Shown: positions 9,870-17,728 of the stretch, in pieces
Numbering within the stretch: position 1 is the first letter of the stretch
Layout of the letters: every line of letters begins with the position of its first letter
From: an uncultured Porphyromonadaceae bacterium
Lineage (GTDB): Bacteria > Bacteroidota > Bacteroidia > Bacteroidales > Muribaculaceae
DNA length: 64,000 nt
Direction: 5' to 3'
Assembly (NCBI GenBank): GCA_900545955.1
Contig: URAU01000004.1
Span: 62,001 to 126,000 of the forward strand
The notes under the pieces: model-generated
Databases searched by the model: none
Seen by the model: the letters and a program-made list of their open reading frames with translations, nothing else
What the model was told of the DNA's origin: nothing
Made by a program: the position numbers and the translations under genes

Positions 9870-10370
9870 ATGAAATGCAAAGCCAGGATATTCCTGACGG
9901 CGGCCGCTGCCGTAGCTTTGATGGCCGGTGGCTGCAAGACCACGGAGGCCAACTACCGCTCGGCCTACGAAAAGGCGCTGGAGAAGCGCAATGAAGGCCT
10001 GAGCGCCGACGAAATAGCAGCGTTTGCGCGCGAGGAAGCTATTCCGCGCACGGTGTTTCGCGGCGACAGCATCCCTTTGCGTGGAGCCTATGTGAAGTGT
10101 GTGGACGGAGGAGTCGGCGGTCAGGTTTTGCCCTACAGCGTAGCTGTGGCAACCTTCCGGCAGAAGTTCAATGCCGAATCGGTATTCAAGCGTTTCCAGG
10201 CCGCGGGATTCTCTCGTGCCGCCCTGCTCATCGACAAAGATGAACATTATCTCGTAGTCGCCACGACCGATTCCACACTTGAGACTGCTGTCGGAGAGCT
10301 TCGGAGAGTGGAATCCTCTTCGCCCGTGCCGATGCGTTCCCCTTTCCCCTATATTCTGCACCGTCCGTAG
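9870..10370 (+). CDS. Lipoprotein with a SPOR-like domain
   Basis: The ATG at 9870 is preferred over the in-frame ATG at 9828, which would overlap the upstream gene. From 9870 the protein begins MKCKARIFLTAAAAVALMAGGCK, a clear lipoprotein signal with lipobox MAGGC. The C-terminal ~80 residues (YSVAVATFRQKFNAESVF ... YLVVATTDSTLETAVGEL) have the beta-alpha-beta pattern of SPOR peptidoglycan-binding repeats: V-x-V-x-x-F near the start and a central hydrophobic V-V-A strand. The likely location is the periplasm, at septal or denuded glycan. SPOR is an inference from pattern; no enzyme domain is present. Confidence 0.6.
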   Translation: MKCKARIFLTAAAAVALMAGGCKTTEANYRSAYEKALEKRNEGLSADEIAAFAREEAIPRTVFRGDSIPLRGAYVKCVDGGVGGQVLPYSVAVATFRQKFNAESVFKRFQAAGFSRAALLIDKDEHYLVVATTDSTLETAVGELRRVESSSPVPMRSPFPYILHRP

Positions 10371-10422
10371 GGCGAGGCGCGATAGTAGTCCGTAGGAAAT
10401 TTATTTAATTGTACTGGAAAAA

Positions 10423-10809
10423 GTGTTTGCAGGAATCAATCCGGCGGTGCTCACCGTCGTCCTTCTGGTCATATCCAATGTGTTCATGACCTTCGCCTGG
10501 TATGGCCATCTTAAATTGCAGTCGACCGGCCTTTCGACCAACTGGCCGCTCTATGTAGTCATTCTGTTTTCGTGGGGTATCGCCCTGCTGGAGTATTGTT
10601 TTCAGGTGCCGGCCAACCGCATGGGTTTCGAGGGCAACGGCGGCCCGTATTCGCTCATGCAGCTCAAGGTGATGCAGGAGGTAATCACGCTCGTAGTCTT
10701 CGTAATCTTCAGTCTGATAGCCTTCGACAGCTTCACCCTCCACTGGAACCACTACCTCGCCATGCTTCTGCTCATCGCTGCCGTCTACCTCGTCTTCCTC
10801 CCCACCTAA
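10423..10809 (+). CDS. DMT/DUF486 family small membrane protein
   Basis: This 128-aa, four-helix integral membrane protein shows VLLVISNVFMTFAWYGHLK, a polar loop with CFQVPANRMGF, LMQLKVMQEVITL and a final hydrophobic helix YLAMLLLIAAVYLVF. The pattern matches the DUF486 (DMT-superfamily) proteins, whose function is not established. The start is uncertain. No ATG lies upstream in frame; GTG at 10423 gives MFAGINP, and an in-frame CTG at 10414 is possible. No operon partner is evident except the four-helix-bundle gene 20 bp downstream. Confidence 0.8.
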   Translation: MFAGINPAVLTVVLLVISNVFMTFAWYGHLKLQSTGLSTNWPLYVVILFSWGIALLEYCFQVPANRMGFEGNGGPYSLMQLKVMQEVITLVVFVIFSLIAFDSFTLHWNHYLAMLLLIAAVYLVFLPT

Positions 10810-10829
10810 AAACCAACATAGCCCTATAT

Positions 10830-11375
10830 ATGAATGGATTTCTGAAAATTTCAGGCGATTATACCTCGTGGACTGTTTATCGAAAGTCGGTGATTATCTG
10901 CGATGTAACTGAGATGTTCATTAATCGGGCGCTTCCGCGTGGTTCCCGTACCATCGACCAAATGCGTCAGGCTGCGCGTTCGTGCAAGCAAAATATCGTG
11001 GAAGGCGTAAGCGACGGTACTGTTTCAGCAGAGATGTGTATAAAGCTTCTTGGTGTGGCCCGTGGCTCGGTCAGAGAGTTGCGCGAGGATTATGCTGATT
11101 TTCTGCGTCAGCACAAATATGAGATATGGGGTGGGGAAGATACTCGCACATTGGCTGTAAGAAATTATAGCCGGGCACATTACGAACCGCGGGAGTATGT
11201 GGATAAATGCGAGGCGCGTAGCGACGAGACGGTCGCCAACATAATGCTTACGTTGATATTTCAGATGGAGGCTATGCTTGCGAAAGTACTTAAGGCTGTA
11301 GAGGCGGATTTTATCGCCAACGGGGGCATCAAGGAAAATATGAGCCGTGTGCGCCGCTCGCATCGCGGCTACTGA
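10830..11375 (+). CDS. Four-helix-bundle suffix protein (S23/IVP-related)
   Basis: Starting from ATG 10830 it is a 181-aa helical protein. The central motif (TIDQMRQAARSCKQNIVEG ... CIKLLGVARGSVRELREDY) is the hallmark of the 23S rRNA intervening-sequence/four-helix-bundle family. Its conserved N terminus GFLKISGDYTSW resembles the four-helix-bundle suffix subgroup (TIGR04258-like) found in Bacteroidetes. The function is unknown. Related folds include the Avd accessory protein of diversity-generating retroelements, but no reverse transcriptase or variable repeat is present here. The gene is followed 21 bp later by the 9-bp repeat array. Confidence 0.82.
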   Translation: MNGFLKISGDYTSWTVYRKSVIICDVTEMFINRALPRGSRTIDQMRQAARSCKQNIVEGVSDGTVSAEMCIKLLGVARGSVRELREDYADFLRQHKYEIWGGEDTRTLAVRNYSRAHYEPREYVDKCEARSDETVANIMLTLIFQMEAMLAKVLKAVEADFIANGGIKENMSRVRRSHRGY

Positions 11376-11396
11376 GGCGGCGGAACCGATATATAG

Positions 11397-11552
11397 GATG
11401 TAGCTGATGTAGCTGATGTAGCTGATGTATCGGATGCTTCTGATGTATCGGATGCTTCTTATGTTTCTTATGTTTCTTATGTTTCTGATGTGGCTAATGG
11501 AATTGCATCCGCAACATTAGCTACATTAATTACATCCGCACCATCGGCTACA
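11397..11552. repeat. Array of degenerate 9-bp units, partly inverted
   Basis: Eleven units in perfect 9-bp register fill 11397-11495: GATGTAGCT x3, GATGTATCG, GATGCTTCT, GATGTATCG, GATGCTTCT, TATGTTTCT x3, GATGTGGCT. From 11501 the same family appears on the other strand (minus-strand units GATGCAATT, AATGTTGCG, AATGTAGCT, GATGTAATT, GATGGTGCG), so the two halves are in opposite orientation. One forward frame is open (Asp/Tyr-Val/Ala-Ala/Ser tripeptides), but a TAG directly precedes the array and no ATG is in frame, so coding is unlikely. A related array occurs at 24078-24140. Confidence 0.9.
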
Positions 11553-11590
11553 AAAAAGTTAGGCGGGGCGCCGAGGGCGCTCCGCCTTGT
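11553..11590 (-). terminator. Probable Rho-independent terminator of tRNA-Met
   Basis: A near-perfect stem is formed by 11561-11572 and 11576-11587 (AGGCGGGGCGCC / GGCGCTCCGCCT, one mismatch). Read on the minus strand it is followed by AACTTTTTT, giving a stem plus T-run just downstream of the tRNA. Confidence 0.75.
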
Positions 11591-11598
11591 GATTGCAG

Positions 11599-11672
11599 TA
11601 GCGGGACCGAGAATTGAACTCGGGACCTCCGGGTTATGAATCCGACGCTCTAACCAACTGAGCTATCCCGCC
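11599..11672 (-). tRNA. tRNA-Met (CAT anticodon)
   Basis: On the minus strand the cloverleaf reads GGCGGGA-TA-GCTCAGTTGGTTAGAGC, an anticodon loop TTCATAA, a T-arm with GAGTTCAATTCTC and TCCCGCT plus discriminator A. The acceptor stem has seven pairs including G1-U72, unlike the unpaired 1-72 of initiators, so an elongator Met tRNA is most likely. A lysidine-modified tRNA-Ile(CAT) cannot be excluded from sequence alone. CCA is not encoded. Confidence 0.93.
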
Positions 11673-11685
11673 TTGTTTGCGACTG

Positions 11686-11717
11686 CAAAGTTATTACCTT
11701 TTTTCGGTTTCTCCAAA
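11686..11717 (-). promoter_or_regulatory. Promoter of tRNA-Met
   Basis: The minus strand carries TTTG (11714-11717), 20 nt, then TAACTTTG (11686-11693), matching the Bacteroidetes primary sigma consensus TTTG-N19-20-TAnnTTTG. It ends 14 bp before the mature tRNA 5' end. Confidence 0.75.
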
Positions 11718-11730
11718 TATATTTCCACAT

Positions 11731-11761
11731 TTTTTATTTCAGACGATTTTTCGTAAATTTG
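11731..11761 (+). promoter_or_regulatory. Promoter of parC
   Basis: TAAATTTG at 11754-11761 is preceded at 19 nt by TTTT (11731-11734). It is divergent from the tRNA-Met promoter and 28 bp before the parC ATG. Confidence 0.65.
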
Positions 11762-11789
11762 TAGACACCCAACCACACGCATTTCAGCA

Positions 11790-14657
11790 ATGTCGGATAA
11801 TCCTATCAATCACGATCAGACTTACGACGCCTCGGCAGAGGCTCCCGATAACACCCACCAGCAGCCTGACAATGTCGCTCCGGCCGATTCCGCATCCCAT
11901 ACTGATAGCGACGCCCCGGCCGACGGCGCCATGCAAAAGAACAGCACACTGCCGACCGACGACGATATCGATATGTATGCCGAGGAGGTCGAGGAAGAGG
12001 CGATTGAGTCGCTGCCTCCCACCATCGGCACCGAGGCCTCGCGCCTGCGCCTTGGCGGTATGTTCCGCAACTGGTTTCTCGATTACGCTTCCTATGTGAT
12101 TCTGGAGCGTGCCGTGCCGCATATCGACGACGGCCTGAAGCCAGTGCAGCGTCGCATACTCCACTCTATGAAGACGCTCGACGACGGTCGATTCAACAAG
12201 GTGGCAAACATCGTGGGAAACACCATGCAGTATCATCCCCACGGCGACGCTTCAATCAAGGACGCTCTGGTTCAGCTCGGGCAGAAAGAGCTGCTTGTCG
12301 ACACTCAGGGAAACTGGGGCAACATCCTCACCGGCGACGATGCCGCCGCAGGCCGTTATATCGAGGCCCGTCTCTCGGCTTTCGCGCTCGAGACGCTCTA
12401 CAACGCCAAGATTACCGACTGGGTGCCGAGCTACGACGGCCGCAAGAAGGAACCCGTAACGCTTCCGGTAAAGTTTCCGCTGCTCCTTTTCCAGGGAGTG
12501 GAGGGCATTGCCGTAGGCCTGTCGTCGAAGATTCTGCCGCATAACTTCAATGAGCTGCTTGACGCCTGCGTTGCTTCGCTCCGCGGCGAGGAGTTCACGC
12601 TATATCCGGATTTCCCCACCGGCGGTTTCATCGACGTGAGCCGCTACAACGACGGCGAGCGCGGAGGCGTGGTTCGCATCCGCGCTAAAATCGAGAAAAT
12701 CGACAACAAGACGCTTGCCATCACCGAGATTCCTTACGGTAAGACCACCACAGCCGTTATCGATTCGATTCTCAAAGCCTTCGAAAAGGGGAAAATCAAG
12801 ATTCGCAAGGTCGACGACAATACCGCCGAGAATGCCAACATACTGGTGCATCTGCTGCCGGGCACGTCGTCCGACAAGGCCATTGACGCGCTGTATGCGT
12901 TCACCGACTGCGAGGTTTCAATTTCGCCCAACTGCTGTGTGATTCGCGACAATAAGCCGCATTTCCTCACCGTCAGCGAGTTGCTCCGTCACAGCGCCGA
13001 CCGCACGCGCGAACTGCTGCGTCGCGAGCTGCTCATACAGCTCGGCGAGGTGCGCGAGCAGTTGAATTTCGCTTCGCTCGAGCGGATTTTCATAGAGCAG
13101 CGCATCTACAAGGACCGTCAGTTCGAGCAGAGCGAGACAATAGAAGCTGTATATGCTCATCTGCGCAACCGGCTGGCACCGTTTGTCGTCACCGACTCCT
13201 ACGAGAGCGCTGGCGACAAGGTGGCCATAGGGCGCGAGATTACCGACGAGGATCTGCAGCGTCTGCTTGAAATCCGGATGAAACGAATCCTGAAATTCAA
13301 CTCCGAGGATGCCGACCGCCAGATTGCCCTCTACAACGAGCGTATCGCCGACATCAGCAACAAACTCGACCATCTCATCGACTATGCCATCGACTGGTTC
13401 TCGCGCCTGAAGGAGAAATACGGCGCGCGCTACCGTAGGCGCACGGTGATACGCGGGTTCGACAGCATCCAGGCCCAGCGCGTGGCCGAAGCCAACGAAA
13501 AGTTATACGTCAACCGCGAAGAGGGCTTTATCGGCACAGGGCTGAAGAAAGACGAGGTCCTTTTTGCCTGCTCGCCTATCGACGACGTTATTATATTCTA
13601 CAACGACGGGCGTTATAAGGTCGTGCGCGTGGCCGACAAGCTGTTTGTCGGCAAAAACATCCGCCATATCGGCCTTTTCACGCGCAACGACTCGCGCACA
13701 ATCTACAACGCCATCTACCAGAACGGACGCGGCGGCACTTACTATATGAAACGCTTCGCCGTGACTGGAGTGACGCGCGACAAGGAGTACAACCTCACCC
13801 AGGGTGAACCCGGCTCAAGGGTCGTATGGTTCACCGCCAATCCCAACGGAGAAGCTGAGGTAGTGAAAGTCACCCTAAAGCCGAAACCTCGTCTGAAAAC
13901 GCTACAGTTCGACGTGGATTTCGCCGAACTCGCCATCAAGGGAAAACAGAGTCAGGGCAATATCGTGACGCGCAACGAGGTTCACCGCTTCTCGCTCAAG
14001 GAGAAGGGTACTTCGACGCTCGGCGGACGCCAGGTCTGGTTCGACCCCGATGTGCTGCGCCTGAACTACGACGGACGCGGAAATTACCTCGGCGAGTTCC
14101 AGGGCAACGATATGGTGCTGGTAATCACCCGCACGGGAGAATACTACCTCACTACCTTCGACGCCGCCAACCACTACGACGACAATATACTGCGCATAGA
14201 GAAGTTCCGCCCCGACCATGTCTGGACGGCTATTCTCAACGATGCCGACCAGGGATTCCCCTATATAAAACGCTTCACGTTCGAACCCTCCACTCGCCGG
14301 CAGCGCTTTATCGGTGAAAACGAGAAGAGCACCATGATTCTGCTTTCCGACACTCCCGGGGCGCGTTTCGAGGTGGTTTTCGGAGGCTCCGACGCATTCC
14401 GAGGCACAATGGAGGTCGATGCCGCCGAGTTTATCGGTACAAAATCCTTCAAGGCCAAGGGGAAGCGTCTTACAACCTATTCTATCGCCGAAGTCCGGGA
14501 AATCGAGCCCAATCCCACCGTCGCCGCCGCCGAGGATGATGCGGCTGCCAAGGCTACGGCCGATGCCGACGACACTACACCCGACGAACCCGTAGAACCG
14601 GAGAAGTCCGACGACGAGGTGCGCGACGAAATCAACGGTCAACAACGCATTTTCTGA
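11790..14657 (+). CDS. parC: Topoisomerase IV subunit A (ParC; GyrA family)
   Basis: Type IIA topoisomerase A subunit: the DNA cleavage/rejoining subunit, working with ParE. The breakage-reunion domain begins at about residue 90 (YASYVILERAVPHIDDGLKP, QRRILHSM, QYHPHGDAS). The active-site Tyr190 is in AAGRYIEARL. A C-terminal beta-pinwheel follows. I call it ParC rather than GyrA because no GyrA-box QRRGGKG is visible in the C-terminal domain; instead there is a degenerate AIKGKQSQGNIVTRN stretch. Both the first ~75 residues and the last ~45 are acidic, low-complexity extensions. At 955 aa it is long for the family. No parE lies next to it in this window. Confidence 0.85.
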   Translation: MSDNPINHDQTYDASAEAPDNTHQQPDNVAPADSASHTDSDAPADGAMQKNSTLPTDDDIDMYAEEVEEEAIESLPPTIGTEASRLRLGGMFRNWFLDYASYVILERAVPHIDDGLKPVQRRILHSMKTLDDGRFNKVANIVGNTMQYHPHGDASIKDALVQLGQKELLVDTQGNWGNILTGDDAAAGRYIEARLSAFALETLYNAKITDWVPSYDGRKKEPVTLPVKFPLLLFQGVEGIAVGLSSKILPHNFNELLDACVASLRGEEFTLYPDFPTGGFIDVSRYNDGERGGVVRIRAKIEKIDNKTLAITEIPYGKTTTAVIDSILKAFEKGKIKIRKVDDNTAENANILVHLLPGTSSDKAIDALYAFTDCEVSISPNCCVIRDNKPHFLTVSELLRHSADRTRELLRRELLIQLGEVREQLNFASLERIFIEQRIYKDRQFEQSETIEAVYAHLRNRLAPFVVTDSYESAGDKVAIGREITDEDLQRLLEIRMKRILKFNSEDADRQIALYNERIADISNKLDHLIDYAIDWFSRLKEKYGARYRRRTVIRGFDSIQAQRVAEANEKLYVNREEGFIGTGLKKDEVLFACSPIDDVIIFYNDGRYKVVRVADKLFVGKNIRHIGLFTRNDSRTIYNAIYQNGRGGTYYMKRFAVTGVTRDKEYNLTQGEPGSRVVWFTANPNGEAEVVKVTLKPKPRLKTLQFDVDFAELAIKGKQSQGNIVTRNEVHRFSLKEKGTSTLGGRQVWFDPDVLRLNYDGRGNYLGEFQGNDMVLVITRTGEYYLTTFDAANHYDDNILRIEKFRPDHVWTAILNDADQGFPYIKRFTFEPSTRRQRFIGENEKSTMILLSDTPGARFEVVFGGSDAFRGTMEVDAAEFIGTKSFKAKGKRLTTYSIAEVREIEPNPTVAAAEDDAAAKATADADDTTPDEPVEPEKSDDEVRDEINGQQRIF

Positions 14658-14660
14658 CAA

Positions 14661-15512
14661 ATGAATATCAAAAGAATCCTCTTCGGGGCGTTGGCCGCGG
14701 TCGGTATCGCCGCGGGAGCGGAAACCGCCGACGTCGCCCCGGTGCGTCCGGTCAATTCGTCGTATATGCTTTCAGTCGGGTCGTCGCATCTTGGCGACAC
14801 ATATCTCTCGGCAGTGAAATATACCGGCTGGAGCGCCGCTTTCAATTACGACCGCATGCAGGCCATGAAGTTCTCGCCCGACAGGTGGCGCCAGCAACTG
14901 CAGCTCGGCGTGCAGGTCGACGGCGCCGAAAATCCGGCACGCAACGCCCATATGTACTACGCGTCGCTTTCGGCTTCGTGGGGAATGATGCGCCGATGGG
15001 AGCTGCCGTGGCGTCTGGCCGTAGGCGTGGGCGGTTCGGCCGGAGGCAATTTCGGCGCCACCTACTGCGACCGCAACAGCAACAACCCCGCTTCGGTGAA
15101 AGCCGACATAACGCTCAATCTCTCCGGCTTCGCCACATGGCGTTGCCGCATCGGCCGCTTGCCTCTAATGCTTCTGTGGCAGACGTCGTTGCCGCTGACA
15201 GGCGTATTTTTCTCGCAGGAATACGACGAACTTTACTACGAAATATATCTTGGAAACCATAGCGGGCTGGTTCACTGGGCGTGGCCCGGCAATATGTTCC
15301 GCTGGAACAATCTCGTGGCTGCCGATCTCGATTTCGGCAATTCACGGCTACGTCTTGGTTTCCGCTCAAATATCTATTCCACCGAGGTCAACCATCTTAC
15401 CACCCGCATTTTCAATTATGCCTTCGTGGTAGGTGTAACCGGCGACTGGATGTCGGTTTCCACGCGTCGCGGCCTCCCCTCCGAGACTGCCCGCATCGTC
15501 TATGCCTACTAA
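14661..15512 (+). CDS. DUF3316 family exported protein
   Basis: Starts 3 bp after the parC stop, so almost certainly cotranscribed. A signal peptide (MNIKRILFGALAAVGIAAGA) precedes a beta-strand-rich protein with many Trp/Tyr residues and strand patterns such as AFNYDRMQAMKF, HMYYASLSASWGMM and RLRLGFRSNIYSTEVN. This fits the DUF3316 family of Bacteroidetes, probably an outer-membrane barrel or associated protein. No biochemical role is established, and its link with parC is positional only. Confidence 0.7.
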   Translation: MNIKRILFGALAAVGIAAGAETADVAPVRPVNSSYMLSVGSSHLGDTYLSAVKYTGWSAAFNYDRMQAMKFSPDRWRQQLQLGVQVDGAENPARNAHMYYASLSASWGMMRRWELPWRLAVGVGGSAGGNFGATYCDRNSNNPASVKADITLNLSGFATWRCRIGRLPLMLLWQTSLPLTGVFFSQEYDELYYEIYLGNHSGLVHWAWPGNMFRWNNLVAADLDFGNSRLRLGFRSNIYSTEVNHLTTRIFNYAFVVGVTGDWMSVSTRRGLPSETARIVYAY

Positions 15513-15535
15513 CTGAAAAACAGACACTACTCCAG

Positions 15536-16561
15536 ATGAAATTCAGCATACATAAGGTTCTCCTCCTTGCGGTTTTGGCTTCGGCGCTGACGGCCTGCCA
15601 CGACATAGAGGAGTTTGATTCCGACCCCCGAAGCACTTTCGAGCAGCTTTGGACCATTCTCGACGAGCATTACTGCTTCTTCGAGCAGAAGGGAGTGGAC
15701 TGGAACGAGGTCCACTCGCGTTACTCGCCGATGGTTGCCGACGGGATGACTGATCAGGAGCTCTTCGGCGTGTGCGAGCAGATGCTTGCCGAGCTGCGCG
15801 ACGGACATACCAACCTTTCGTCGACATTCGCCACGAGCTACTACCGTAAGTGGTGGAGCGACTATCCGCAGAACTACAGCGCGCGCCTCGTGCAGGAATA
15901 TTATTTCAACTTCAACTACCGCACGGTCGGAGGCATCGACTACGGGATGCTCCCACAGAACGTAGGCTACATGCACTATTCCTCCTTCTCCTACGGCATC
16001 GGCGAGGGAAATCTCGATTCGATTCTGGCTTATATGGCTACGGCCGACGGCCTGATTATCGACGTGCGCGACAACGGCGGCGGTTCGATGACTAATGTCG
16101 AGACGCTTGTGGGCCGCTTCATTACTGGCCGCACGCTCGCCGGAACAATCTGCCACAAGAACGGCCCCGGCCACGGCGATTTCTCCGAACCATATCCCTA
16201 CTACTATAATCCGGCCGACCAGGGGCGCATTATGTGGGGCAAACCCGTTGTGGTGCTCTGCAACCGCTCTACTTTTTCCGCCGCCAACAATTTCGTGTCG
16301 GTGATGAAAACGCTTCCCAACGTCAGGATTGTCGGAGCCACCACTGGCGGCGGCTCGGGAATGCCTTTCAGTTCGGAACTGACCAACGGCTGGGGAATCC
16401 GTTTCTCGGGGTCGCCCGTGCGCGACCCGCAGGGACGCCTCACTGAATTCGGCGTGGACCCCTCGGAGGGATGTGCTGTCGATCTTGACCCCGTCGAGGC
16501 ACTCGCCGGGCGCGACACAATGCTCGATTTCGCCGTGACCACCGTACTATCGATGCCTTGA
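15536..16561 (+). CDS. S41 family C-terminal-processing-like peptidase, lipoprotein
   Basis: The ATG at 15536 gives MKFSIHKVLLLAVLASALTAC, a lipoprotein signal with lipobox LTAC; the frame is open further upstream only by chance. An N-terminal S41 helper domain (LWTILDEHYCFFEQKGVDW, ELRDGHTNL) precedes the catalytic fold GLIIDVRDNGGGS. The probable nucleophile is Ser248 in CNRSTFSAANNF, and a GGGSGMPFSSEL loop follows. At 341 aa it lacks an obvious PDZ domain, as in other short Bacteroidetes S41 lipoproteins. It lies immediately before the ABC substrate-binding gene, with stop and start 5 bp apart. Confidence 0.87.
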   Translation: MKFSIHKVLLLAVLASALTACHDIEEFDSDPRSTFEQLWTILDEHYCFFEQKGVDWNEVHSRYSPMVADGMTDQELFGVCEQMLAELRDGHTNLSSTFATSYYRKWWSDYPQNYSARLVQEYYFNFNYRTVGGIDYGMLPQNVGYMHYSSFSYGIGEGNLDSILAYMATADGLIIDVRDNGGGSMTNVETLVGRFITGRTLAGTICHKNGPGHGDFSEPYPYYYNPADQGRIMWGKPVVVLCNRSTFSAANNFVSVMKTLPNVRIVGATTGGGSGMPFSSELTNGWGIRFSGSPVRDPQGRLTEFGVDPSEGCAVDLDPVEALAGRDTMLDFAVTTVLSMP

Positions 16562-16566
16562 ATCTT

Positions 16567-17706
16567 ATGAAAAAGGATATTATGAAAGCACTGCTTTGTC
16601 TGGCCTCCGCGGTTCTCGCCATAAGTATGGCGTCGTGCGGTGGGAAAAAGCAGACGGAAACATCCGGCGCTCCCGCCGGCCAACTGCTCACAGCCCATGC
16701 CCGGTTGCTGCGCATGGAGCGCACGCCGCAATACATTAAGGTCGACATTGCCAATCCTTGGGATACGGCTGCCGCTCCGCTCGGGCGCTATGTGCTCGTG
16801 GAGCGCGGCGTGGTGCCCGATTCGCTTCCGGAGGGATACCGTCGACTCGACGTGCCTCTGCAGCGTTCGCTGGTCTATTCGTCGGTTCATACCGGCGCTT
16901 TGGCTGAGATGGGTGCTTCGGATGCCGTGGCAGCTGTGGCCGACGGCAGATACTTCACCGGCGAGCCGATGCGCAGCCGGATAGCTTCGGGTGCAGTTGC
17001 CGACGTAGGCAGTTCCACATCGCCTTCAGTAGAGAAGATTGTAGCGATTGGTCCCGACGCTGTACTGCTGTCGCCGTTTGAGAACGCCGGACATGGAGCG
17101 CTCGACAATCTCGGTATTCCGCTTGTGGAGTGCGCCGACTATATGGAGCCTACTCCGCTGGCTCGCGCGGAGTGGATAAAGCTGCTCGGAGCGCTGTATG
17201 GACGTCTGCCGCAGGCCGATTCAATCTATTCTGCTGTGGAACGCGATTATAAGGCTCTCGCAGCCAGGGCGGCAGAGGCGCAGTCGCATCCGCTGGTGCT
17301 CACCGAGAAGCTTACTTCCGGCTATTGGTTCGTGCCAGGCGGGGCAAGCTATATGGCAAGGATGATTGAGGATGCCGGCGGCCGCTATCCGTGGGAGGGT
17401 AACCCATCAGCCGGATCGCTCCAGCTCGATTTTTCAGCGGTATATGCCCGCGCGGCCGACGCCGACGTGTGGCTGATCCGTATTTTCGGCGGTTCGCTGA
17501 GTCTCGACGACCTGCGCGACGAATACGTTCTCAACTCGCAGTTCGGGGCTTTCAAGAGCGGTCGAGTATACGTGGCCAATACGGCCGAAGTACCTCTGTT
17601 CGACGAGTTTCCGTTCCACCCCGAGCGTCTTCTCGCCGAGTACGCCGCAATTTTCCATCCTGAGGCCGATTTCGGCTCCCTTCGTTATTATAGAAAGATT
17701 CACTGA
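16567..17706 (+). CDS. Iron-siderophore/corrinoid-type ABC substrate-binding lipoprotein
   Basis: Periplasmic-binding protein of the FepB/BtuF class. The start at 16567 (ATG) follows the S41 stop directly; a TTG at 16558 overlapping that stop is also in frame, and ATG 16582 is another option. The N terminus has a lipobox (AISMASC). Features include ALAEMGASDAVAAVADGRY, SPSVEKIVAIGPDAVLLSPF and a long inter-lobe helix near residues 210-240, typical of class III binding proteins. Together with the permease and ATPase downstream it forms a complete importer. The ligand (iron chelate, haem or cobamide) cannot be decided, and no TonB receptor is adjacent. Confidence 0.85.
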   Translation: MKKDIMKALLCLASAVLAISMASCGGKKQTETSGAPAGQLLTAHARLLRMERTPQYIKVDIANPWDTAAAPLGRYVLVERGVVPDSLPEGYRRLDVPLQRSLVYSSVHTGALAEMGASDAVAAVADGRYFTGEPMRSRIASGAVADVGSSTSPSVEKIVAIGPDAVLLSPFENAGHGALDNLGIPLVECADYMEPTPLARAEWIKLLGALYGRLPQADSIYSAVERDYKALAARAAEAQSHPLVLTEKLTSGYWFVPGGASYMARMIEDAGGRYPWEGNPSAGSLQLDFSAVYARAADADVWLIRIFGGSLSLDDLRDEYVLNSQFGAFKSGRVYVANTAEVPLFDEFPFHPERLLAEYAAIFHPEADFGSLRYYRKIH

Positions 17707-17728
17707 CTCCTGATTCTTTGTTGAATAC

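Noticed and set aside
10830..11552. Diversity-generating retroelement
   Set aside because: The four-helix-bundle protein resembles Avd only in fold; there is no reverse transcriptase, template repeat or variable target.
11397..11552. CRISPR array
   Set aside because: Units are 9 bp, contiguous and without spacers; no cas genes in the window.
11790..14657. Gyrase subunit A assignment
   Set aside because: No GyrA-box QRRGGKG is visible in the C-terminal domain, so topoisomerase IV subunit A is preferred, with some doubt.
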